Source: DATKMS01 sp041497995 (GTDB taxonomy: Bacteria; Desulfobacterota; Binatia; HRBIN30). Taken from it: a stretch of 9,898 bases of DNA. The stretch covers positions 1-9,898 of the forward strand of contig JBGQHM010000258.1 of assembly GCA_041497995.1 (NCBI GenBank), in the 5' to 3' direction. Positions 1 to 6,220 of this stretch are shown in pieces. The notes beneath the pieces were generated by a model. The model was not told the DNA's origin and made no database searches. It saw nothing but the letters and a program-made list of their open reading frames with translations. Each line of letters opens with the position of its first letter. Within the stretch, counting starts at the first letter, position 1. The position numbers and the translations under genes were made by a program.

Positions 1-40
1 CCAGGTACCCATCACACCCGGGCACTGAGCTCGGTCGGCA

Positions 41-68
41 TTCACCGACTTTCACAACGTGCTACAGT
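41..68 (+). promoter_or_regulatory. candidate sigma-70-like promoter of the rhodanese operon
   Basis: TTCACC (41-46) and TACAGT (63-68) are separated by 16 bases. Each matches four of six consensus positions of the -35 and -10 boxes. It lies 27 bases before the first start codon, and no other gene is visible in the preceding sequence. This is pattern matching only; the operon could instead be transcribed from beyond the left edge. Confidence 0.3.
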
Positions 69-95
69 GACTCAGAGGCGACGCAGGAGGGTGCG

Positions 96-530
96 ATGGC
101 GATTCAACAAGTGACGCCCGACGAGGCGCACAAGCTGCTCAGCGAGGGGTACCGCTACATCGATGTCCGCACCGAAGGTGAGTTCGCCAACGGTCACCCG
201 GTGACGGCGGTCAACGTGCCGGTGGTTTTTCCCGACCCGGCGACACGTCAGATGATCATCAATCCCGACTTCGTCGGCGTGGTGGAGGCGCACTTCCCGA
301 AGGACGCGTCGATCGTGGTCGGTTGTCAGGCGGGCGGACGCTCGCAACGTGCCGCCGAATTGCTGGCTGAGGCCGGCTACACGCGCGTCGTGAACATGCA
401 AGGTGGGTTCGGTGGTACCCGCGATCAGACGGGACGCACGGTGGTGGCCGGCTGGAACGAGCGTGGTCTGCCGGTCTGTAAGGATTGTGGCGCAGCGAAT
501 TCGTACGCCGCACTTCGCACGGTGCGCTAG
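96..530 (+). CDS. single-domain rhodanese-like sulfurtransferase
   Basis: A 144-aa cytoplasmic rhodanese-fold protein, expected to carry sulfur as a cysteine persulfide and pass it to a thiol or protein acceptor. The N-terminus has the family's 'YIDVRTEGEF..GH' element (residues 21-34) and the 'AVNVP' strand (38-42). The active-site loop is C77-QAGGRS, where Cys77 would carry the persulfide, followed by 'RAAELLAEAGY' and 'NMQGGFGG' (100-107). The length is normal for a single-domain member. The C-terminal tail adds a CKDC pair (Cys128, Cys131), which could act as a redox or acceptor site; that is inference. The ATG is well placed behind AGGAGG (85-90). It is the first gene of a run in which the next start lies 5 bases after this stop. 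The true acceptor is unknown; the downstream MBL hydrolase suggests persulfide or thiol metabolism. Confidence 0.9.
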   Translation: MAIQQVTPDEAHKLLSEGYRYIDVRTEGEFANGHPVTAVNVPVVFPDPATRQMIINPDFVGVVEAHFPKDASIVVGCQAGGRSQRAAELLAEAGYTRVVNMQGGFGGTRDQTGRTVVAGWNERGLPVCKDCGAANSYAALRTVR

Positions 531-535
531 CAACC

Positions 536-1153
536 ATGGCTATCCGTATCACCCGCGTGTACACCCGGTCCGGCGACGCCGGTGACACCGCGCTCGTCGG
601 CGGCAAGCGCGTCCCCAAGGACACACTGCGCATCGAGGCGTACGGTACGGTCGATGAGCTGAACTCGATCGTCGGCCTTGCCCGTGTGTTCAACGCCGAG
701 ACGCCGGCCACTGCGGCACGCGAACGCTTGGATGAGATTCTCAAGCGGGTGCAGCATGAGCTGTTTGACCTAGGGAGCGAGTTGGCGACCCCGCCCGACG
801 CGGCTTACGAGGGCATGTTCCGCGTTGGTGACGCCGAGGTGACCGCGCTCGAGCATCTGATGGACGAGTGCCAGAAGGATTTGGAGCCGCTGAATTCGTT
901 CATCCTGCCCGGCGGCGGGCGCGTCAGTGCGTTCCTGCACCAATGCCGCACGGTATGTCGTCGTGCCGAGCGTCTCCTGCTGCGACTCAGCCGTGAGGAA
1001 GACGTTGGCCCGTGGCCTTTGCGGTACCTGAACCGGCTCAGCGATTTGTTCTTTGTCCTTTCGCGATGGATCGCGAAGCAATCGGGTGAATCCGAGTATC
1101 TGTGGGAACGCGGCCTGCGCGCGCACGAACGCCGCAGGGGCAAGAAAGGATGA
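536..1153 (+). CDS. pduO: PduO-type ATP:cob(I)alamin adenosyltransferase
   Basis: A 205-aa enzyme of the PduO/MMAB family. It transfers the 5'-deoxyadenosyl group of ATP to cob(I)alamin, making adenosylcobalamin for B12-dependent mutases, dehydratases or reductases. The N-terminal ATP-binding signature is clear: 'TRSGDAGDTALVGG' (10-23), 'RVPKD' (25-29) and 'EAYGTVDELNS' (34-44). The C-terminal helix signatures are 'RTVCRRAERLLLRL' (138-151) and 'YLNRLSDLFFVLSR' (164-177). The length is typical. The reading frame is open for 17 codons upstream, but those overlap the rhodanese gene, so the ATG 5 bases after its stop is the best start. There is no strong ribosome binding site there, which suggests translational coupling. 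No B12-dependent enzyme is in the window, so the client of the cofactor is unknown. Confidence 0.93.
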   Translation: MAIRITRVYTRSGDAGDTALVGGKRVPKDTLRIEAYGTVDELNSIVGLARVFNAETPATAARERLDEILKRVQHELFDLGSELATPPDAAYEGMFRVGDAEVTALEHLMDECQKDLEPLNSFILPGGGRVSAFLHQCRTVCRRAERLLLRLSREEDVGPWPLRYLNRLSDLFFVLSRWIAKQSGESEYLWERGLRAHERRRGKKG

Positions 1154-1157
1154 ATGC

Positions 1158-1838
1158 ATGCAGCCGCTGTATCTGAAGCAGCTCGAGCTCGGGCCGATGC
1201 AGAACTTCGTCTACATCGTCGCCGACCCGGTCACGCGGGACGCCGCGGTCATCGACCCGGCGTGGGAAATCGACCGGGTCGCAGAGATCATCGAGCAGGA
1301 CGACCTGCACCTGAAGGCTGCTTTGATCACCCACTTTCATCCCGACCATCTCGGTGGCGACTTCATGGGGCGGCACATTCAGGGGGCGGCCGAACTCTTG
1401 GAACGCAATCTGAAGATCAAGGTGCACATGCACAAGTCGGAAGTGGAGTTTGCCGCGCGCATTGCCGGCATCTCTCAGTCGGACATCGTAGGCACGGACG
1501 GGACCGAAGAGTTGCGGCTCGGCAACCTGGCTGTCCGCTTCATCCATACACCGGGTCACACGCCCGGGTCGCAATGTTTCCTAATCGATGGCCGGTTGGT
1601 GTCGGGCGACACGTTGTTCATCGGTTCCTGCGGCCGCGTCGATCTCCCGGGCAGCGATCCAGCACAGATGTACGACAGCTTGGTAAACAAGCTAAAGCGC
1701 CTGCCTGAGGACACCGTCCTGTACCCGGGCCATAACTACGCCGGGCGTCCAACGTCAACCATCGGCGAGGAGAAGCAGCGCAATACGTACATGCGATTTA
1801 ACCGTGTCGAAGATTTCCTTGCGCTGATGGGATACTGA
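1158..1838 (+). CDS. MBL-fold hydrolase, glyoxalase II / ETHE1-like
   Basis: A 226-aa metallo-beta-lactamase-fold enzyme. The metal-binding set is complete: H59-F-H61-P-D63-H64, H134 in 'HTPGHTPG', D151 in 'SGDTLF' and H192 in 'YPGHNY'. The 'GRVDLPGSDP' segment (159-168) is common in the hydroxyacylglutathione hydrolase and persulfide dioxygenase branches. The protein is short and appears to lack the extra C-terminal substrate domain of classical GloB, so a YcbL-type thioesterase or an ETHE1-like enzyme fits better. The sequence cannot settle Zn hydrolase against Fe dioxygenase. The frame is open far upstream into pduO; the start at 1158 is chosen because AAAGGA (1145-1150) lies 7 bases before it and it falls 4 bases after the pduO stop. 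The rhodanese gene two positions upstream makes a sulfur role attractive, as inference. Confidence 0.9.
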   Translation: MQPLYLKQLELGPMQNFVYIVADPVTRDAAVIDPAWEIDRVAEIIEQDDLHLKAALITHFHPDHLGGDFMGRHIQGAAELLERNLKIKVHMHKSEVEFAARIAGISQSDIVGTDGTEELRLGNLAVRFIHTPGHTPGSQCFLIDGRLVSGDTLFIGSCGRVDLPGSDPAQMYDSLVNKLKRLPEDTVLYPGHNYAGRPTSTIGEEKQRNTYMRFNRVEDFLALMGY

Positions 1839-1843
1839 CTCCG

Positions 1844-2161
1844 TTGCGCGCCGTGCGGCTCTTCGTCTACGGGACACTGTTGGACGACGCTCTCGTACTT
1901 CAACTCACCGGTCGTCGCTTTGTGAAACGCCCCGCCGTACTCGCCGGCTACCGGAAGCATACTCCGGCGGAAGGCTACCCATACATCGTGGCGGACGATG
2001 CTGCAGAGGTCGCGGGGGTCGTACTAGATGGTGTTGATACTGCGGCATTGCGGGCGCTTGATCGCTACGAGGATGAGGGAAGTCTCTACCATCGCGTCGA
2101 GGTCAGCGTCAGCCGGGATGGAGAAGTGGAGCCCGCGTTCGTGTACGTGGCCGCGAAATGA
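1844..2161 (+). CDS. gamma-glutamylcyclotransferase-like (AIG2/GGCT-fold) protein
   Basis: A 105-aa protein with the signatures of the gamma-glutamylcyclotransferase/AIG2-like fold. 'FVYGTLLDD' (7-15) forms the substrate-binding YGTL loop. 'LDRYEDEGSLYHR' (72-84) carries the likely catalytic glutamate, Glu76. Family members open gamma-glutamyl peptides or gamma-glutamylamines to release 5-oxoproline; the substrate here is unknown. The chosen start is TTG, 5 bases after the MBL stop; a GTG at 1853, three codons in, is an equally possible start. No ATG precedes the YGTL motif in this frame, so a non-ATG start is needed. It is fourth in the close-packed run, and glutathione-related chemistry would suit the neighbouring MBL and rhodanese genes. 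Confidence 0.85.
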   Translation: MRAVRLFVYGTLLDDALVLQLTGRRFVKRPAVLAGYRKHTPAEGYPYIVADDAAEVAGVVLDGVDTAALRALDRYEDEGSLYHRVEVSVSRDGEVEPAFVYVAAK

Positions 2162-2217
2162 ATCCAGCGACCACGGCGAGCGTCTGGACAGTCCGATGAC
2201 GTGACCGGTCTACGGCC

Positions 2218-3606
2218 ATGGAGGGAGACCCATCATCATACGCGTGGACCGCGGAGGGCAGCGCGGTCCTAGCGCAGCAGCGCTCCGACTTGGTCCGCAG
2301 CATCTGGGCCTTGGCCTGGCCGGTCATCATCACTTTCTTGCTTGAGTCGCTGGTCGGATTGATCGACACGTTGATGGTCGGCCGGCTAGGGGCCTCTGCC
2401 GTTGCCGCCGTCGGCGTCGGCGCACAGGTCCTATCAGCCGTGAGCGTTGCTATGACCGCCATCGGCACCGGCACACTGACGTTGGTCGCCCGTCACATTG
2501 GCGCGCAGCACCGTACCGACGCTGAACAGGTGTTGCGCCAATCCATCCTCGCCGCCTGTGGGCTCTCGATCCTCTGCATCGTCCCGGTCATCGCATTCGC
2601 ACCGCGGGTCGTCCACGCCTTTGGCGTCGAGTCGGCGGTCGTCGGTTTGGGTGCTGCCTTCGTCAGGTTAGTCATGCTGTCGATCCCACAGTCAGCGGTG
2701 CTGTTCGTCATCGGCTCGGCGCTGCGGGCTGCTGGCGACACACGCACGCCGCTCCTCATCGGTTTCACGGTCAACGTCATCAACATTGTTGCGAACTATG
2801 TGCTCATCTTCGGCAAGCTCGGTCTTCCCGCCATGGGGGTGCGCGGTTCTGCTCTGGCGACTACCCTCGCCTTGAGCGCCGGCGCAGGGATGGGGCTGTG
2901 GCTCCTCGTACGCGGACGGCTCGTGTTGCGCTTGCGGTTACAGCATCTCCGCCCTGATCCGCGCATCATCCGTCGAGTGCTTGCGATCGGCTACCCGGCA
3001 GCGGGCGAGCAGATCCTGATGCAGATCGGATTTTTCTTCTACCTCGTCTTCGCAGCGCGCTACGGCACCAGTGCGGTGGCGGCGTATTTCATCGGCGTGC
3101 GCATCCTGGCGATGTCGTTCTTGCCTGGGTTCGGCTTCGCCGCTGCCGCGTCGACACTCGTCGGCCAGAATCTCGGCGCGAACAATCCCGACCTCGCCGA
3201 GCGCAGCGGCTGGGAGTCGAATCGGCTGGCAATCTATCTGATGTCCGCATGCGGCCTAGTCATCTTCTTGGCAGCACGACCCATCGCGGCGCTCTTCGTC
3301 AATGACGCGGAGGTAGTAACCGACGCGGTCTCCTTCATCCGCACGTTGGCCGCCGCGCAGCCCCTCATGGCGATCGACTTCACCATCGGCGGTGCCCTGC
3401 GCGGTGCCGGCGATACGCGCTTCCCGTTGGTAGCGGTGTTTGTGGGTTTCTATGGCTGCCGCTTGGCGTTCGCCTATGTCGCTGCCATGGTCTTGCACCT
3501 TAGCCTAGCATGGGTGTGGTTCGCTTTGGTGGGTGACTACCTAGCGCGGGCCGGCCTCAAGTCGTGGCGCTTTCGTAGTGGGCGCTGGAAGCAGATCACG
3601 GTGTAG
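2218..3606 (+). CDS. MATE-family multidrug/metabolite exporter
   Basis: A 462-aa inner-membrane transporter of the MATE (MatE/NorM/DinF) family, which exchanges Na+ or H+ for cationic drugs or metabolites. The length and the many hydrophobic segments fit the usual 12 helices. The internal two-fold repeat shows in 'GSALRAAGDTRTP' (166-178) and 'GGALRGAGDTRFP' (391-403). 'WPVIITFLLESLVGLIDTLMVGRLG' spans the first helix and loop (34-58), and 'STLVGQNLGA' (312-321) marks the second half. The ATG at 2218 has no clear ribosome binding site and could be a few codons off. It follows the GGCT-like gene by 56 bases and may belong to the same transcript. Its substrate cannot be read from sequence. Confidence 0.93.
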   Translation: MEGDPSSYAWTAEGSAVLAQQRSDLVRSIWALAWPVIITFLLESLVGLIDTLMVGRLGASAVAAVGVGAQVLSAVSVAMTAIGTGTLTLVARHIGAQHRTDAEQVLRQSILAACGLSILCIVPVIAFAPRVVHAFGVESAVVGLGAAFVRLVMLSIPQSAVLFVIGSALRAAGDTRTPLLIGFTVNVINIVANYVLIFGKLGLPAMGVRGSALATTLALSAGAGMGLWLLVRGRLVLRLRLQHLRPDPRIIRRVLAIGYPAAGEQILMQIGFFFYLVFAARYGTSAVAAYFIGVRILAMSFLPGFGFAAAASTLVGQNLGANNPDLAERSGWESNRLAIYLMSACGLVIFLAARPIAALFVNDAEVVTDAVSFIRTLAAAQPLMAIDFTIGGALRGAGDTRFPLVAVFVGFYGCRLAFAYVAAMVLHLSLAWVWFALVGDYLARAGLKSWRFRSGRWKQITV

Positions 3607-3625
3607 CGGGCAAGTACGCTACCCC
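3600..3625 (+). terminator. weak hairpin over the MATE stop codon
   Basis: GTAGCG (3603-3608) pairs with CGCTAC (3617-3622). After one mismatch GG (3600-3601) pairs with CC (3624-3625). The loop is 8 bases. No T-run follows, so it is not a standard intrinsic terminator. It sits where the upstream transcript should end, before the candidate promoter of the next gene. Confidence 0.25.
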
Positions 3626-3640
3626 AACGGCAAAATGCGC

Positions 3641-3669
3641 TTGACGAGACCCCCTTCCTCCCCTACGCT
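3641..3669 (+). promoter_or_regulatory. candidate promoter of the exported-protein gene
   Basis: TTGACG (3641-3646, five of six -35 positions) is followed after exactly 17 bases by TACGCT (3664-3669). The -10 box keeps only the first T, the A and the last T. It lies 25 bases before the ATG at 3695, between genes, which is a sensible position. It suggests this gene is transcribed separately from the upstream operon. Confidence 0.45.
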
Positions 3670-3682
3670 CCGCCACGCAAGT

Positions 3683-3688
3683 GAGGAG
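3683..3688 (+). promoter_or_regulatory. ribosome binding site that fixes the start at 3695
   Basis: GAGGAG lies 6 bases before ATG 3695. The same frame is open from an ATG at 3578 inside the MATE gene. This site, with a signal peptide beginning exactly at 3695, shows the upstream 39 codons are not translated. Confidence 0.75.
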
Positions 3689-3694
3689 ATAGCG

Positions 3695-4402
3695 ATGACA
3701 CACAAGCGGCTTTTCGTCCTTGCAACCGTCCTGCTGAATGGCATGGTACTCCAGCCTGCGTTTGGTGACATCCGCCGGGAACGCTCCGAACGTCATCCGT
3801 CGGTGACGGAGATCGGCGAACCCTCGTCGATCAGCATGGCGACAGTACAGCGCGAGGCAGAACGAATCAGCGACATGCGGGATTTTATCATCCGCAATGG
3901 CTACCCTGACTACGCCGAGGTACAGGAGGTTTCCCCCGAGTGGCCATGGGAGTCGTATGAAGTTCGATTGTACTATATGCACTGGAATATCGAGGTCGAT
4001 TTCGGACGAGTGCTGTTTTCCGATGCAGTGGCCGATCTGGGTGTCGAGAAGTATCAGGGAGAGATTGCGCCTGAAAAACGCCATCAGATTGATGTGATCC
4101 TGCAGGCCCGCCAGGCACCACCAATGCCGCCCGCTGTCCAGGCACCGCCGGTCCCACAGGCAGCACCGATGCCTTCTGAGCCGCCCGCCTCAGCGGCGGC
4201 GCCAGCTGAACCCCCACTGTCAACTGGCAGCCTGGAGGCGCTGGTTGCGCGTCTCGAAGCAGCCGCAGAACGGGCGTCTCGCGCTGCGGATAGCGCCGTA
4301 GAGCAAAGCGAGGCGGCAGTCCGCGCAGCGGACCGGACCGTCAGCATAGTAGACAAGCTCCAAGAAGACACCAAGGCGTCTAGTAGTCGCAGCGGACGCT
4401 AG
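3695..4402 (+). CDS. exported protein with Pro/Ala-rich linker and alanine-rich helical tail
   Basis: A 235-aa protein that I do not recognise. Residues 1-24 look like a Sec signal peptide: a positive 'THKR' start, a hydrophobic core 'LFVLATVLLNGMVL', and a probable cleavage after PAFG (24). Residues 45-138 form a compact mixed-charge region with 'RNGYPDYAEV' and an aromatic stretch 'PEWPWESYEVRLYYMHW' (81-97); no family is recognised. Residues 140-175 are a Pro/Ala-rich linker. Residues 178-226 are Ala/Glu/Arg-rich with small residues spaced like a long amphipathic or coiled-coil helix. The design, a periplasmic domain on a flexible linker with a helical tail, suggests an envelope structural or adaptor protein. 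That is inference. There is no lipobox, so it is probably soluble in the periplasm or tethered by its tail. Confidence 0.8.
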   Translation: MTHKRLFVLATVLLNGMVLQPAFGDIRRERSERHPSVTEIGEPSSISMATVQREAERISDMRDFIIRNGYPDYAEVQEVSPEWPWESYEVRLYYMHWNIEVDFGRVLFSDAVADLGVEKYQGEIAPEKRHQIDVILQARQAPPMPPAVQAPPVPQAAPMPSEPPASAAAPAEPPLSTGSLEALVARLEAAAERASRAADSAVEQSEAAVRAADRTVSIVDKLQEDTKASSSRSGR

Positions 4403-4643
4403 AGCGCAATACGCATACCGCCATAGCTCTCAGTCGTGCGCTCCGGGATCGGCCCAGGGCTAAGGAGCGACCAGGCCCCGTACAACCCACCCAGGGCCGC
4501 ATTCGGCCACCCCCTGAATATCGGCTTGTGCGCGTCCGTCTCAAGAGCGAGACACTTCTGGAGAAGATGCTTACATTGCTGTCTCTTGCCCCTGCGCAAT
4601 ATCACCAAACCAAAGATGGCACATGCCTTGCACATTTCATCCG
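4403..4643. other. intergenic stretch with no supported gene
   Basis: About 240 bases between the exported-protein gene and the zinc-ribbon gene. Open frames exist on both strands but have no ribosome binding site, recognisable motif or conserved look. No strong hairpin or promoter was found. The stretch may hold the promoter of the zinc-ribbon gene. Confidence 0.5.
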
Positions 4644-4650
4644 GTGGAGG
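4644..4650 (+). promoter_or_regulatory. ribosome binding site of the 52-aa zinc-ribbon gene
   Basis: GTGGAGG lies 5 bases before ATG 4656. It selects this ATG over the in-frame ATG at 4623, which lacks such a site. Confidence 0.65.
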
Positions 4651-4655
4651 TTCCC

Positions 4656-4814
4656 ATGGACATACAAAGTGCGAAACACGGCGCCGAGGGTACCCTGGAA
4701 TTTCAATGCGTGGTTTGCGGAGCGATTTCGAGCGGCCTGGAATTGTGCAAGTTGTGCGAGCGTCGCGGCCTGAGCCCAGCTCAGTACGCGGAGTTTTTCT
4801 GGGAAGAAGCGTAA
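4656..4814 (+). CDS. small CxxC...CxxC zinc-ribbon-like protein (52 aa)
   Basis: A 52-aa protein with four cysteines arranged C18-x2-C21 and C31-x2-C34, nine residues apart ('CVVCGAISSG' then 'LCKLC'). This is a typical four-cysteine zinc-binding knuckle pair. It is followed by an acidic, aromatic tail ('SPAQYAEFFWEEA'). The ATG has a good ribosome binding site. It lies 89 bases upstream of the tandem helix-turn-helix gene on the same strand, so the two may be co-transcribed. No family name can be given. It could bind nucleic acid or act as a protein-interaction module. The ordered cysteines and strong start signal support a real gene; shortness lowers confidence. Confidence 0.65.
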   Translation: MDIQSAKHGAEGTLEFQCVVCGAISSGLELCKLCERRGLSPAQYAEFFWEEA

Positions 4815-4903
4815 CGAGAAAGCGTCACAATACAATGACGGTGACTTGCTGTGAGGTCGGGACAGGAGTACAAGGAGAGGCGTCGAACTCTGGAGCGGCG
4901 ACT

Positions 4904-5968
4904 ATGCAACGGAGCTTCAATCAAGGCCGGGCTGCCACTGCCAACCATGGAACAGCGGCCCCTCCTCGGGTATCCGTGTTTGGCACAGGTCCGAACACGC
5001 CATCGGAAGCGCCTGCCCAGACCCGGCTCGCGCGCCGGCCAGGTTCGTTGGAGCTATCCGAGGAGGTACTCGGAGAGCTGCACTGGATCGCTAGCGAAGG
5101 CAGTCCAAGCCTGAGTCGGCACGCCCGGATCATTCTGGCGCGAAACGAGGGCCGCCCACTGAGCGAGATCGCAGCAGTCCTGGATGTGGACCGGGCTACG
5201 GTGCGCCGCTGGTTGCTCCGCTTCGAAAAAGAAGGGCTTCGCGGACTCATGCACGCTTCGACTGGCAAGACCAGGAAGCGGCGGTTTGATGACACGGTTC
5301 GCGACGCGGTCGCACGATTGGCAATGCAGTCGCCGGAAGCCGTTGGAGAGCCGTTCACGCACTGGTCCCTGCGGCGCCTCCTCGCCCACGTCCTACGACG
5401 AGGCATCGTCCAGCAAATGAGTGTTGAGGGGTTACGACAGTTGCTCCGTGGGCTGCCGCTACCGGAGGCGTACTGGCAGCGCAGTGGCGAACCCGTCGGA
5501 CCGCTGAGCGATGAAGTGCAGCGCGGCCTTGAGGTGCTTGCACGTGGGACCCGCCCAGAGATCGCTAGACGCGCCCAGGTTGTGCTCGCCAGGAGTCGTG
5601 GGCTCAGCGAGGTCGAGATCGCGAGTGCACTGGGTATCGGAAGGAGTTGCGTACGTCGGTGGCTCCAACGCTTCCAGCGTCATGGCATCCTGGGTCTGCA
5701 GGCCGCTCGGCGACCGTCACACCCACTCGTCTTCACTCCCGATGTAAGAGCTGCGATCGTGCGGCATGCCCAGATGGAACCCCGCCAACTCGGTTTCCCC
5801 AGCATGCGCTGGTCCTTGCGCGCGTTGCGCGCAGCATTGATACGGCAACGGGTCGTGCGTAAGATCAGCATCCAGCACCTGGGACGGATATTGGCCGAGG
5901 CAGGTGTTTCCCTCCGCGATCAACGCACTAGCGATGTCTCGCGCGCTCGCACGCCCGCGCGGGCCTAG
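4904..5968 (+). CDS. tandem-duplicated IS630-type helix-turn-helix protein without catalytic domain
   Basis: A 354-aa protein built of two copies of the N-terminal DNA-binding half of an IS630-type transposase. Copy 1 covers about residues 50-187: 'ARIILARNEGRPLSEIA' (74-90), 'VRRWLLRFEKEGLRGL' (100-115), 'HWSLRRLLAHVL' (153-164) and 'MSVEGLRQLLRG' (172-183). Copy 2 covers about 200-340: 'AQVVLARSRGLSEVEIA' (224-240), 'VRRWLQRFQRHGILGL' (250-265), 'RWSLRALRAALI' (302-313) and 'ISIQHLGRILAEAG' (321-334). The helix-turn-helix cores are offset by exactly 150 residues. The DDE domain that follows this module in IS630 transposases is absent; the protein ends 20 residues after copy 2. The frame is open upstream to 4436 but that part overlaps the zinc-ribbon gene. 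ATG 4904 is chosen because GGAG (4892-4895) precedes it by 8 bases; ATG 4835 is the alternative. The likely role is DNA binding, perhaps a domesticated repressor. The target is unknown. Confidence 0.8.
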   Translation: MQRSFNQGRAATANHGTAAPPRVSVFGTGPNTPSEAPAQTRLARRPGSLELSEEVLGELHWIASEGSPSLSRHARIILARNEGRPLSEIAAVLDVDRATVRRWLLRFEKEGLRGLMHASTGKTRKRRFDDTVRDAVARLAMQSPEAVGEPFTHWSLRRLLAHVLRRGIVQQMSVEGLRQLLRGLPLPEAYWQRSGEPVGPLSDEVQRGLEVLARGTRPEIARRAQVVLARSRGLSEVEIASALGIGRSCVRRWLQRFQRHGILGLQAARRPSHPLVFTPDVRAAIVRHAQMEPRQLGFPSMRWSLRALRAALIRQRVVRKISIQHLGRILAEAGVSLRDQRTSDVSRARTPARA

Positions 5969-5986
5969 CCCGTGGGTGTGCGAGCG
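5944..5986 (+). terminator. long GC-rich hairpin spanning the stop codon
   Basis: CGCTCGCAC (5944-5952) pairs with GTGCGAGCG (5978-5986) without a mismatch. The stem continues through 5959/5971, giving 16 pairs including two G-U wobbles. A small GGC/GCC hairpin sits in the loop, which contains the TAG stop. No T-run follows, so it may be a factor-dependent terminator, an mRNA-stabilising end or a protein-binding palindrome. Confidence 0.5.
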
Positions 5987-6220
5987 ATTCACCACTCAAA
6001 TTCAATTGGGCAGATCCACGTCTACGGGCGCCGTGGCCAGATGACGTCACCGTCGAAGTGCGACTATCGAGCGGGCCGGCGGTGACGCCTGCTCAATGAG
6101 CCGCGGACCGATGTCACGGTAGAGGTGCTGCAGAAAGGGCTACGACGCGCGTATCTTAGTACTTCGCGTGTTGAAACGGTTCTCTATCTTGCCCTGGCGA
6201 TCGAGAAACCGCTCCTAGGA
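5987..6220. other. non-coding stretch before the IS1182 element
   Basis: No gene is visible here. A stem-loop is formed by CGGTTCTC (6177-6184) and GAGAAACCG (6203-6211) with one bulged base. It is followed at once by the perfect 12-base palindrome GCTCCTAGGAGC (6211-6222), which touches the putative left end of the IS1182 element. The rest is featureless. Confidence 0.45.

Noticed and set aside
4399..4635. 78-codon minus-strand open frame between two + strand genes
   Set aside because: No start signal, no recognisable domain, and convergent placement is unsupported by any terminator.
4436..4903. 156-codon upstream extension of the tandem HTH gene
   Set aside because: It overlaps the zinc-ribbon gene, has no motif or start signal, and the text looks random. 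The ATG at 4835 remains a weaker alternative start.
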